From: Lactuca virosa
Lineage: Eukaryota > Streptophyta > Magnoliopsida > Asterales > Asteraceae
Length of the DNA stretch: 64,000 nt
NCBI GenBank assembly: GCA_928212115.1
Contig: CAKMRJ010003334.1
Location: forward strand, 97,133,369 to 97,197,368
Direction of reading: 5' to 3'
Both the position numbers and the translations under genes were made by a program. A model generated the notes under the pieces. It was given only the letters and a program-made list of their open reading frames with translations, had not been told where the DNA came from and did not search any database. Positions within the stretch are counted from its first letter, which is position 1. Each line of letters opens with the position of its first letter. Shown piece after piece: positions 43,705 through 54,633 of the stretch.

Positions 43705-45389
43705 TTACCGTAATTCATCATTCTGATCATTGTGATCAATCTTCTCCAAGAGTCGAATCTCTGAATCTCGGACCAATCCAGAGACTTTACTCACCACCTT
43801 GGCTTCGAAAGTTTTCAGCATACTATCAACGTCCATATTAGAAACAGACGAATGACTCCCTAAATATGCTTGAGATTGAAGAATAGAATTCAATTTCTTG
43901 TTGAGAATCTTGAATTGTTTCATTGTCATCAACATATGATCAGGAAAGTGATCTTCTTCATCATCAAACTATAAATCTTCAAATGTTCCTCCAAAACCTT
44001 CATTGTCAGTATCCATTTCAACAACAGGTGAAGTTTTAACATGCGAATCAATCTTGGGTGAATCAGTGGATTGAGATGGAAAAAGAGTTGTAAAGGGTTG
44101 ATGAAGAATGTTTTCAAAGGTTGGGGAACGGGTAGTATTCGGAATAATAAAAAGAGGTAAGGACACGAAAGTATCTGCCATTGAAGATACAGGAATACCT
44201 TGAGTAGTAGCCGCAACTTCTTTGTTCGACGCTCCCTCACCCATGTTGACATTTGCATCCGTATCAGATACGTGTGTTGAAATGCCTGAAGTTCGAACCT
44301 CTTCAGTATTTGATTCAGTTAACGAGACTTCGGTTGGTATGACAATAGTCTGCTCAGGAGTAGATACACATTGAGAAACAATTGGTTCTGGTGTGTCAGG
44401 AACTACTTCTTCTTCGGAAGATGCCTCTTGGATTACCAACTTGCGTTGCCGTTTCTTCTTCTTTGAAATGTGTTTGTCCACATCTTCAGCTCGACGTTTC
44501 TTGGACAGAGGCGAAACTGGAGCTGGAACCTCTCGAAAAATAACCCCTTGATGAGATAGTTGTGGTTTACGAACGTTAGAAGGAGAAGATTTTAACACAC
44601 CATCAGAAGATTCTCGTGAACCCCTAGCCCTTTTCTTCAATCGTCGAAAAAGACCAGTTTTCGAAGGAATTTTCTCTACAGTATCATCAACAGGTTCCAC
44701 TGGTGTGATGATAACAGTCGTCTCAGGCTTCTTTGGAGACTTCGTAGATTCGGGCACAATCTTCACAGGAGACTTCTTTGATTCTTGCACTGGCTTTTCT
44801 GGTGTAGCCTTTGCACCCTTTTTAGAACGTTTAGACTTCTTAGAAGGACCAGCTTCTTCTTTCGACAACAATTTTCCAGTCTCAACATCTGGATTAATGG
44901 TTTTCAAGTACTCAACCAACACTGAATTTGTTGGCTCAAACCTCTTTAACATTGCATCAGGAATCCGAACAATGTGTGTGAATACCTCCATATCATCCGA
45001 AACTTCCTTTGGAAAGTGATACTTCAGAAACTCAGTCTTTTCTTCATCAGCAGGGACATCAATTCCTTCTTTATCATAGAAATAACCAAGGATTAAGCTC
45101 CAATACATAGCACACGAAATTCCTTGAACCACATTCGTGTTTTCGACACTCTTTTGGAATTCCTTCCACAGTTGTGTAGAGTAGTCGACAGAGATATCAT
45201 AATACAATCCTGCCACATTTTTTGGATTTTCCGGATTGAAGCACAAAGTTTATGCCACATGTTAAGCGGGAGTTTTGACACGAAAAATTCCGAATAGAGC
45301 ACGTTCTCTTTCCTTGAAGGTTTTATAATCAAATTTCGATTATAAAAAGGGGAGAAATTTATATGGAAATTCGAACTTGAATTTTTCAT
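43705..45389 (-). pseudogene. Unknown antisense protein, N-terminal and basic segment
   Basis: Open from 45246 to 43972, then a single TAG (43969-43971), then the same frame continues to 43705 (about 513 codons in all). Contents in order: an N-terminal domain (NVAGLYYDISVDYSTQLWKE, CAMYWSLILGYFYDKEGI, IPDAMLKRFEPTNSVLVEYL), a Lys/Pro/Ser-rich region with nuclear-localisation-like runs (KKSKRSKKGAK, RRLKKRARG, KKKKRQRK) and an acidic, Ser/Thr-rich tail. A frame change near 45240 joins it to an upstream piece ending LNMWHKL. Start uncertain; the true N-terminus seems lost. Confidence 0.68.
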
Positions 45390-45744
45390 ATTACGCGGAT
45401 TTCACGACCGAAGTGACCTTGAATTTTTGAAGTATACGAAATGAAGCGATTGGAGATTCGGAAGTGATTTCATGTCGAAATGGGTTTGGTTTTATTGAAG
45501 ATTTTTGGGGTGTGCTTTTGTGCTAAACTTTTGGTGATCAATTTGGAGTTTGAGAAGCTCGTAATCATTCGTTGATGCTCGGTTTGTATGGTCTCACATC
45601 CTAGAGCCCAAATTGAAGAATCATGGAAGAATTGAAGATTGAAGTTCGTTTCGACATGTGTCACCCTTGAGGCTCAGATCGCGTAGTTGCTCGATTTTGG
45701 AAGATTTGAAGTGGGTCATTCATTCCTAACTTTGAGGGGGAGAA
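45390..45744 (+). other. Downstream part of the first unit of G, with polypurine tract
   Basis: Non-coding. It ends TTTGAGGGGGAGAA (45731-45744), a PPT directly before an LTR start, parallel to the PPT at 48127-48140. Confidence 0.65.
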
Positions 45745-46094
45745 TGTTAGGGTACAAAGTTTTCCATGAATGACTTTGTAATGTTTGACTTTTGTAAAAC
45801 TCACTTGCATGTGGTGCATTAGCCTTATGACTAATGAGTTAGTGAGAGTGAGAGAGAGACATGTAAACACCTCTATATATAGTGGGTTCATACCACTTGT
45901 AGAGGTGTGCTTGAGAGATGTAAAAGTTGAGTGTGTAAGTGTGTGTTATTTATGTAGACTAGATCTAGATCCCTTTTTGTATAACACCATACATAATCAA
46001 TACATCTCTTGAACACCCAAATCACCATGTTCATTGTGCAATCTTTAATTTGTTTTTGATCTAATTTCTTTGATCTGGATCCACACATGCGAAT
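45745..46094 (+). repeat. Internal LTR of a related family inside G
   Basis: It starts TGTTAGGGTACAAAG after a PPT and has a TATA box (CTATATATAG, 45872-45881). The end is unclear; about 46094 (CACACA) fits. No PBS follows, so it does not begin a complete element. Confidence 0.6.
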
Positions 46095-48128
46095 CGATAT
46101 TGATTGAGCCCAAACAAAGTTTATTATCTGTTACGATTCATATGAATTCGAAGCCCAATCAAATCATTTGACTGTTCCATATGTAATCAGTTTGAGCCCA
46201 AGAAGATATCCGATCGTTCTTATTCACTGATTGAATCGAAAATTTTGACTTGCGATCGCTTAAGTCAAATAAGTTTTTGATTTGGTCTTGACTCGATGTC
46301 GATTTCATATCTTCATTAGAGTTATTTGAAAATCGAGTCCTAGTACTATTGATTGGAGTTCGAAATCGAATCACAGAATTGAGTTTGAGTTAATCGGTTT
46401 TGAGTTTAAAGTTGTTGACATCTAATAGTCGAACTCGATTTGGGGTCAATAATTGATTTCGATTTTGTTTGTACTTGGAATGAGTCGATTGAAAAACGAA
46501 CGTCGATTCAACTGATGTTTGGTGATCGAATCGAAAGAGTTTTGAGAAATTGATTTGTTGAAGGCTGAAGTCAAAATTAAAGGTCAAAGTTCGATGTTCA
46601 GGGTTTTATCTGGAAACGAACAGGATGAATGAAATTTAAGAACAGGATGCTTTTTGCTGAATCGATTTGGGACTCCAATTCGATTTGGGATACAGTTGAT
46701 TGTGTTGTGTAGAAGTCAATTTTGATAACGAACAGGTGAAGCGAGATAGTCAAAGCCTGAATCGATTGAAATCAAAATAGAGTTCGATTATTGAAGAATC
46801 GCTTGAAATCGAAATTTGATTCAAGATGTCTAGCCTCAATTTCGACTAATGTTTGTTTGAGTTGAAAGCAATATTAAAGTCAAAGAATCAGATTTCGAAA
46901 GCAGATGAAGTACATCTTGGAGTAGCGATTTTGATTTTGATGTCGATATTGGTGACAAGGAAGCAAGGTCTGTTAATGGTTGATTGACTTCGAAATGAGA
47001 AGGCTGTTGATTTTGTCTTACTAACGAAAATTTTGGAAGTCGATGGAACAAGCTTGCTAACGAAGTCTTTTACTCTTGATAACGAAGGTTTTAGTGATTG
47101 AAACTAACGAACGAGAGTGCTGAAAATTTCATACGAAAGGGAGAGAGAAAATTTTTTCGTTAAATATGGTGTTGTGAAAGTTTCATTACTGATTCACGAA
47201 TTGGGGAAGGAGAAATTTCGTTGTCTGAAACTAACGAAGTGAAGAAGAACAAATTTTCGTTAAAATGGGCTGTCAATTTTGGTGCTTGAAATTAACGAAC
47301 AATTGGGAAAGAAGGAATTCATTACAGGCAAACGAATTGGGGAAGAAATTGGGGAAGAAGAAACAAAATTTTTGACTTTAGCCCTTAAAGTTTCGACTGT
47401 TTGTCACCTTTTACAAATTTCGATTTTTGGGGCAAAGTTTCCTTAGTTTGAAAAAGTAATGGAGAATTTTCGCATATGGTCCCTGAAATTTTTTGACAGT
47501 TTGGCACAAATTAACCAACTTCGACAATTGGGGTGTTTTTCGACATTTTGGGACAAAAACAGAATTTTTTGAAAGCAGTCCCTGATATTTCGAAAATTTA
47601 GCAGCAAGTACCCAATTTCGAAAAAGGTCTGTTTTTGCTGAGAAGTTGAAGAATATGCATTTCAGGCCCCTGCAGTTTATGCGAATTGACGCTATCTACC
47701 CAGCTTCGAAAAAGGGGGAGAGTTTCGTATATTAGGCTGGTTTTGGCGCAATGGGTCCCTGCAAGTTTCAGAAAGTGACAATTTCTACCCAGTTTTTGAA
47801 AAATCTTGCAACTTTCACCCAAAAAGTCAAAAAAATTTCATAAATTGGAAATTTTGTGGCTTTTTTGTGATTGTTTTTCCATGCAAGCTTTTGGTGTTTC
47901 ATTTTTGGCACACATCAAGGGGGATTTTTGTAAAGTTCATTTCTCGAGCGCTTCTCACCCTTAATGGGTTTTATAATCATTTTTTGATTATAAAAAGGGG
48001 GAGAATGATGGGTTTCGAAGCGGATCTTTCATTTGTGGATTTGAAGACCGGTGCTTACTTCGAGGGGGAGTTTGGTCTTGATCGCGCGTGCTCGTTGGAG
48101 ATTGAAGTCGGACATCCAATCCTAACTT
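46095..48128 (+). other. Second leader and tail of G, non-coding
   Basis: 46095-47450 is related to 39730-41583. 47385-47830 is a loose tandem array (period about 100 or less) of GTCCCTGNAATTT-like words followed by TACCCANTTTCGA. 47946-48010 repeats the sequence at 45310-45350 (TTTTATAATC ... GATTATAAAAAGGGG). No gene here: the second unit lacks the antisense ORF. Confidence 0.55.
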
Positions 48129-48140
48129 TGAGGGAGAGAA

Positions 48141-48431
48141 TGTAAGGGTGCAAAGTCACTCTTGGATGTTATGAGGGCTTACTCCTTTGTGTATGCATAA
48201 TGAGTTGTCTTTCCTTTATAAGGAAGTGAGTGACACTCATTTTATCTAATGAACATTTTGAGAGATTAGTTTAGAGAGAGAATTTTGCAAGACCCATTTG
48301 TTCTCTTTCTATAAAACTAATGAGAGCTTAAAAGAATTATTTAGATCTTGTGTTCATGTTCTTGATTTTATTTGATGATTCACTAAATCATTCTTAATTC
48401 CGCACATGCCATCATAATCAAAACCACTACA
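48141..48431 (+). repeat. 3' LTR of element G
   Basis: Same length as the 5' LTR (291 bp), with seven substitutions counted by eye. The PPT GAGGGAGAGAA ends at 48140. Confidence 0.9.
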
Positions 48432-48436
48432 ATCTC

Positions 48437-49072
48437 GGGTCCCATAAACTGCTTTTCCCCAGCCTCAAGCCAACAAGACGGCGTACGACACTTATGTCCG
48501 TACAAAGCTTGATAAGGTGCCATCTTAATGCTCGAGTGGAAACTATTATTGTAGGAAAATTCTACCAAAGGCAAATGTTCATCCCAGCTGCCTTGGAATT
48601 CCAGGGTACATGCTCTCAGCATATCTTCAAGTGTTTGTATCGTCCGTTCGCTCTGACCATCAGTCTGTGGATGGTAAGCTGTACTCAAACATAACTTCGT
48701 ACCCAATTCCTCTTGTAGACTTTTCCAAAACCTTGAGGTGAAACGGCTGTCACGATCCGATAAAATCGTTAAGGGGACACCGTGAAGCCTCACAATTTCC
48801 TTCACGTAAGAATTCGCAAGCTTATCCATGGACCATTTCTCATTGGCTGCTATGAAGTGCGCACTCTTAGTGAAGCGATCCACGACCACCCAAATCATGT
48901 CGTGACCGTTCTTTGTTCTGGACAGTTTAGTGACAAAATCCATAGCGATATCTTCCCACTTACCCATAGGTACAGGTAAAGGTTCTAAACTCCCATATGG
49001 TTTTTGATGTTGTGCCTTAACTCGAGCACATGTCCAACACTCGGCCACATACTTTGCGATATCAAGCTTCAT
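48437..49072 (-). pseudogene. Integrase core of element C
   Basis: Frame of about 210 codons: CWTCARVKAQHQKP (end of the HHCC zinc region), IAMDFVTKLSRTKNG and WVVVDRFTKSAHFIA (first Asp), GVPLTILSDRDSRFTSRFW (second Asp), YHPQTDGQSERTIQTLEDML (Glu), then VEFSYNNSFHSSIKMAPYQA and KQFMGPEI, where G is inserted. All three DDE residues are present. It would join cDNA to host DNA. Upstream a stop (after DLKPYY) breaks the link to RNase H. Confidence 0.9.
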
Positions 49073-49118
49073 CGTCGGCCACTAGTAGTAGGGTTTTAGG
49101 TCCCTATACATTTTAGTG

Positions 49119-49561
49119 CTACCGGGATGAATCGAGTACATGGTTTTTGTGAGCTTCTTCCATCAGAAGATCTCTTATTCCTTCTGACTTAGGCACCCAA
49201 ATTCGATCTTGGAATACCTTCAGTCCGTGACTGTTTATACCGAACACTAACGTTTTGCCCAAACGTTCTTCCTTTCGGTCATTCTTCTCTGAAGCTTCTT
49301 CTTGAGCTTTCTTTATACTCTCCACAATTGTCGAGACAACTTCTATTCTCAACGCTCTTGGCCTTTTTCTCTCAAGATTGACTTTCCGACTGAGAGCATC
49401 AGCAATAACAATGGCTTTATTGGGGTGGTAAAGTATATCATAGTCGTAGTCCTTAAGTAACTCTAGCCAACGTCTTTGCCTCATATTCAATTCTTTATGA
49501 TTAAAGAGATATTGAAGACTCCTATGATCAGTGAAAAGTTTGCACTTCGTTCCATAGAGGT
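49119..49561 (-). pseudogene. RNase H C-terminus and integrase zinc linker, element C
   Basis: After the I insertion the frame resumes with HYLYGTKCKLFTDHRSLQYL, NMRQRRWLELLKDYDYDILY and ADALSRKV, the standard end of Ty3 RNase H. It is followed by a charged linker and KSEGIRDLLMEEAHKN, the start of the integrase zinc region. The frame runs off near 49119. Confidence 0.85.
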
Positions 49562-49566
49562 AATGC

Positions 49567-50319
49567 TGTTGGATTAATGTCTAAGTCCATAACTATATTT
49601 GGTATGTACTTGACCCGACCCGGCATGGTCCATTTGGGTTGCACTTCATCGGCACAATTTATATGGATAGTCTTTTGAGAATAGTATATTTATGATTTAT
49701 ATTAATATATTATAAGTTCTAATATATTAATATGGAATCATATTATTTAATTAGTATTGATCAAGAATTAATTTAGAATTAATTAAGTGATCAAAAAAAA
49801 CTAATTAAATATGGACTCTTATATATATGGAATGGGCCAAGTTCATTTAGGTTGGGCTAAGCTTTCATGGATGGTCCATGGAGCTTTTAACCCATGGATC
49901 CTATGTAAATGAAAGGTCATGGGTATTAGGGTTTACATGGATGTAACCCTAATCCTCCATAATATATAAAGGGGTCCTTGGCTCACAAAATGAAGTACAA
50001 GTGTGTGAAAATAAGAGTGGGCCGATTTTAGTGTGCATACATATTCTCTCAAGTTCTTCCAAGGTGTTTTGGTGATTTGTGATTCCATTTGAGGCTTCCA
50101 CACTATTGGGGCTAAGCTCTTAAAGCTTGAAGATATCAAGCTACATCAAAAGATATGTCATCTAACTAGAACTTTATAGTATAGGTGCTTCATAATATGC
50201 TAGTTAGGATGAAACCTTTGAATAGTTAATATTTACATGTATAATAGAGAAAACATATATCCAAGGTTTATAGGGTTGCATATACACCATAGGAGTGTTA
50301 GAATGCTCAAAACCCAACA
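49567..50319 (+). repeat. 5' LTR of element I
   Basis: TGTTGGATTAATG to AACCCAACA. TATA box TATATAAAGG at 49963-49972. Confidence 0.92.
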
Positions 50320-50320
50320 G

Positions 50321-50338
50321 TGGTATCAGAGCCATGGG
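50321..50338 (+). other. Primer-binding site of element I
   Basis: TGGTATCAGAGCCATGGG, a perfect initiator-Met PBS one base from the LTR. Confidence 0.92.
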
Positions 50339-50573
50339 TTGTTTTCTGTTATATTGATGCAAATGTTTTATTTTCAAAGTTGGAAAAAAGGAAAAAAAAA
50401 CATGACGTTTGTCAAATTTTGAGATAATTACTTGTTTTTGTGAAAAACTAATTATTTGTAAAATTTGAATCATTTGCTATATGAGTTGAATTATGTCAAA
50501 TTTAGTAAAAGATAAAATGATATGATTATTTTATTAGTTTTAAAAGTTTGATCTAAAGAGTTTTGTGAAACCT

Positions 50574-50784
50574 CCATAAGTTATGGATATGAAAAGGTTT
50601 TTAAAAAAATTGATTCAAAGTTTTTTATGGAGTTACAAAACTTGGTTTTAATGTTTTAAAGAATTCCATAACTTGTTCTTAAGTTATGGAACATGAAAAG
50701 TTTCATCATAAAACAAGTATTTAACTCCATAAGTTATGGAATCCAAAAGTTTTCAAGAGTTACAAAACTTGCCCTCAAGTTTTG
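50574..50784. repeat. Series of small perfect hairpins in the leader of I
   Basis: CCATAA/TTATGG (50574-50586), CCATAACTT/AAGTTATGG with loop GTTCTT (50666-50689), CCATAA/TTATGG (50727-50739) and CAAAACTT/AAGTTTTG with loop GCCCTC (50763-50784). They occur in related repeats ending GAAAAG. Confidence 0.8.
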
Positions 50785-51188
50785 GAATTTGGAAAAGTTT
50801 TTTTATGATAAAAAAAAGAATTGAATTCTAAAACTCTTGGGTTCATAACTTAAACAATTAATTAAATGGTTTTAATTTTGAATTTAATAATTGGAATTAT
50901 GATGTTTTATTGAATAATTCAATTAACTCTTATGGATTTTATTAATAGATAATTAAAGTGTTTAATCAAAAGAGAATTAATAATTCCATAATGACATGGT
51001 TTAAATTTAATTAAATTAAGAGTATAGTTTAATTAATAGATTAAACCACCAAGTATTTTAAATGTCTAAAATACACCCTTATACTATTATAATATTAAAA
51101 GTTTAATATATTATATGTATAAGAGCAAGTCGTCTTACCATTAGTAGGCCTCATTCACAAAGTCGGTCTATAAGGGGGGTATAAGGTT

Positions 51189-51252
51189 ACTGCCTATAAA
51201 ATGGCAGTTTAATGGGTGTCCACTCTCACCCACCGCTTCCTTGACCGGTGGA
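51189..51252. repeat. Three consecutive short hairpins
   Basis: ACTGCC/GGCAGT, GGGTG/CACCC and CCACCG/CGGTGG follow one another with loops of eight to ten bases. Confidence 0.65.
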
Positions 51253-51395
51253 GGGTCGTTAGCCGAACAGGTAGGACAAGGACTATAATTATTCATTCAT
51301 TATAAGTATTAATGATAAATACTAAGTAACTAAACACTTATAAATTCTCAATCTTAGTTACTTAGGAAAATGTGAATAAGGTGCTAATCCATGAA

Positions 51396-51564
51396 ATTAC
51401 ACTTTGCACTTTGTTTAAGCTGTTAGTGGAGCGTGTGTGGTTAACCGGCACACTAACCTGGACTTAACAAGGTAGGCAAAGGGTAACTTAATGTTTATCA
51501 TAGTATCGTTGGAGCGTGTGTGGTTAACCGGCACATCGATTGAGGGGTAAATATTAAGGGTACC
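51396..51564. repeat. Two long stems capped by the same 26-base sequence
   Basis: The same 26 bases (TGGAGCGTGTGTGG, then TTAACCGGCACA) lie at 51427-51452 and 51510-51535. The first is enclosed by GTTAG/CTAAC, TTGTTTAAG/CTTAACAA and CTTTGC/GCAAAG; the second by ATCG/CGAT and CTTAATGTTTA/TAAATATTAAG (one mismatch), then GGTA/TACC. The stems are unrelated in sequence. Confidence 0.85.
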
Positions 51565-51594
51565 AAGTATATTTGCATGGTTACTTCACACCTT

Positions 51595-51821
51595 GTTTTG
51601 TGATCCTCGGCATCCCAGTCACAAAACCTGAAGGGAAAACTCGAGATTGAAACATGCCATTGAAAAGTTCAATGAATCTCAAAAGAATCTAGGAGTTTCA
51701 AAACCAATTAAAACCTAATAATACATTTCGTTATCTTGGTGGAATTGGTGAATCGTCATTCACCTACCTTCAAATATTTTATAGCTTGGATTACGGCATC
51801 CCTCTTCCAAGTTATAAAATA
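51595..51821. repeat. Hairpins with loop core CGGCATCCC, copies 1 and 2
   Basis: Copy 1: GTTTTGTGA (51595-51603) and TCACAAAAC (51619-51627), perfect. Copy 2: TATTTTATAGCTTGG (51775-51789) and CCAAGTTATAAAATA (51807-51821), one mismatch, loop ATTACGGCATCCCTCTT. Between them GGTGAAT/ATTCACC forms another perfect stem near 51746-51763. Confidence 0.85.
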
Positions 51822-52074
51822 GTTTGTTGGGTCCTAGCCTTAATATATCATATTGGGTGTTATATTAAGGACTTAAATCAACTTTACGTGAATTTCTCCC
51901 ATTGTTGATGTCTGGTTTAGACAACAATGATCTTCCCAAACCAAGCTTTCCTAATGAATATGACTTCCTGAGTTTGGCTCATGGAAGTCATACTTCTCTT
52001 CCTCCACCTCCTCCAATTATTCTCCCTAACCCACAAGTTCAAGGTCACTCAAGCCCTAATGGCAAGCAAGGTCT

Positions 52075-52460
52075 ATGTGTGATCACATCTTAGAGATGAA
52101 GTCACATATTGACAAGCCGGGAGAGTTGGGTGTCAAAGTCTTGAGAAAGTTGGATGTTCAATCACTTTCTAAGTCACATAGTGAGTTCCTTTGGGACTAC
52201 TATGAAACAGACTATGACATGAACCTTAATGATCATATCTATTTGCTTGGTTCTGCTGAATCAGCAATGATTTGGAACGATAGTAAAGAAAATTTGATTA
52301 GAAGATCAACTTCCCAAAAACTTTATGGACAGTGACAATTGTGACACTGGAAATCCAGAAAAATCATTCTCTTCCCAATGGAAAGAGATTGGCCATAGTC
52401 AACCCGGTTGACCAAATGGTAAAGAGAAAAGCTAAGTCTGAGATAGTCCCATTACCAAAG
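52075..52460 (+). pseudogene. Copia gag remnant
   Basis: The frame from 52075 reads ILEMKSHIDKPGELGVKVLR and SHSEFLWDYYETDYDMNLND, then IYLLGSAESAMIW, the central part of a Copia gag (RNA-binding capsid domain). It continues with MVKRKAKSEIVPLPKG near 52410-52460. The expected zinc knuckle after it is missing. The N-terminal part is deleted or replaced (51902-52070 holds a Pro-rich piece). No start was assigned. Confidence 0.65.
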
Positions 52461-52519
52461 GGTCCATATGTTTATTTTGCCAAAGGAAGGGGCGTTGATT
52501 GCAAAGCTGCCAAATTTAC

Positions 52520-53400
52520 CTAAGGATGTTAAAGTCAATAAGTTTGACTCTACATCAGGTAGAGCCCATTATCTAACTCTGTTAAGTTCTATTCTGAGAT
52601 CCTCATTACATGATGTGACTGGGTCACATGTTGATGTTTTAAGAATCAAAGAATAGAGAGAAATCTTAAAGGAAGTATATGTTGATTCTGATCGCGAAGG
52701 TGGATTTCGATCGCATCAGAATTTTGAGCAGTTGCTTAAGAAGTTATGATATATTGCTAAGGAATAGATAACAACAATTTTCCATGTGGATTGTAAGGAT
52801 AAGTTTTTCCGCAAAGTTTTAAAATAAAAGAAAATTGTTTAATTTTATTTATTTGAAGTATCCTTACTATGGCATTTGTGGAAAATTGTTGCTTATATGA
52901 TTCCACTGACAACAATATTGGAAAATGGATTTGATTCTTTCATTTGTGGTAGTGTCTAAATTTACCAAATCAGGAAAGTTCCTCATCACCCAAGTTTCAA
53001 TTGGACCGAAACTTGGAATCATGCAAGTTGAATAGTATGATGAATGAGAACTTTCAAGCATTGGAAAATCAAGACTAATTACTTGTTCACATGGATGTGT
53101 GAGTTAAGTGAAGGAATAAAGGGATCAAGTACACATTCTTGTGCACTGGTCATGTCTACCACAAAGCTCGTTAAGACTATTTGATTTACTAAAGTTTAGT
53201 AAATATGGTTATACTTACAAGTTTAAGTATAATTCTGAAACATTGGAAAAGTCTCAATGTATGGCAGAACGAATGGGAAGAATCAAATTAGGTAGAAAGA
53301 TAAAAGTTTCTCAAATCTGAAAAGATGGGAGAGTACTTTAGTATCATGTTTGTGATCATCTTAATGATTTAGAAATCATATCACAATCAGTCCTCTAAAG
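52520..53400 (+). pseudogene. Copia protease/integrase scraps
   Basis: Short blocks in changing frames: NKFDSTSG (52535) before the protease position; MSTTKLVKTI and KYGYTYKFKYNSETLEKSQC (53150-53260), which fit the Copia integrase region around its first catalytic Asp; many stops. Non-functional. Confidence 0.5.
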
Positions 53401-54150
53401 GTCATCTTAGTGCATTCTTATGACTAAGAAGAGGAGTCATGAATTGTTGAAATGGTTAGATCAGGAAGATGAGTCATACTTCGTTCCAAAACAATTCTTA
53501 GAGTCATACTCCAAGATTGTAACTTGAGTGACATATCTTAAAGAAAGGTTTAAAACACTTGTCAAATGTAAGAGTAAAAGTGTCCTACTCTTGTACATTT
53601 GAAATTGGTAAGTTGTGATGTTTTGGATAAAACAAAGACCAACTAAGGCCAATTGTGTGAAGTGTTTGTCTTGATAAAGAATCTGCACTATCTCTTGAAT
53701 ATTGGCAAGATAGTCTTATATGTCAAGAGGATAGTGGGAGTCTTAAAGATCCTAAAAAGAATTTCAAGAACTAATCAAGAATAAAACCTGAGGTTCTTCA
53801 CTAGCACATGACTTGAGGTTTATAACCTATCGTGTTGACATATTATGTGCCCATTCCAGTTAAAGTTGGCTTTGCATAGGAGTTCTGAAAGTTCTCAATT
53901 GTTGCATAACAACTTGGAAGCAATGGCAGGCCCTGTACTGCCAGGTGGCAAGAAGTTAAGATTGCATAAGTTCAGTCCATATGAGTTTGGATTAGTCATT
54001 ATCCTTGTCTTGTGACTATGGTTTTGACGATTCACATGGATAAGAACACATACACCATAAAATCTAAGGGTCATAAGGTTTCTCTCCGATTCATGAAAAT
54101 GATGGTGAGGAAACACTTCCACCAAGTAGATTTGAAGCAGATGGAAAAAG

Positions 54151-54588
54151 GTCTAAACAATTGAGACTATGATTACGGCATCCCTTTTCATAGTTCTGAA
54201 ATTGTTTAGACACACATGCATGCTATCTAAGGAAAGGTGTATGATTTTGATAAAGTTTTATCAAAGCATCTCGTATCAGAAATCTGAACTTTGGTAAGAA
54301 AGTCAATAAAGTATTGATTTCTAGAAGTCCAGCTGATTTCTGAGTACATGTCAAAGCTAGTGGGAGCATAAGTGTTATGCTAATAATCATCATGTTAGTG
54401 GGAGCATGATAATTATTGTTAGTGTTGCAAGTTAGCAATGTTAATTATAGAAAACAAAAGTTTCAATTCGTGAGGCTGCAGGGATTGAAAAAGTTGTTTT
54501 GCTATAATTAAGGGAGAGGATATACTTCATTTCAGTTCTAAAGGCTTAGATTGAGACCTTAATCATCTTTAGTCAAGATATATATATA

Positions 54589-54633
<45 letters not shown>

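Larger units (their letters stand above)
39424..48431 (+). mobile_element. Element G, composite LTR element with an antisense gene
   Basis: Two 291 bp LTRs (39424-39714, 48141-48431), TSD ATCTC (39419-39423, 48432-48436), PBS and PPT. The LTRs differ at seven positions. The 8.4 kb interior has no gag or pol in the element's own direction. It holds two related non-coding leaders (39730-41583 and about 46095-47450), an antisense gene (41930-45389) and an internal LTR of a related family (from 45745). It interrupts the integrase of element C, so it is younger than C. Confidence 0.9.

Noticed and set aside
44705..45019. Plus-strand frame opposite the antisense gene
   Set aside because: It is the complement of a much longer minus-strand frame with clear domain structure; codon patterns favour the minus strand.
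45745..46094. Internal LTR in G taken as a solo LTR inserted later
   Set aside because: It is preceded directly by a polypurine tract like that of G's 3' LTR and has no target duplication, so a composite origin is preferred.
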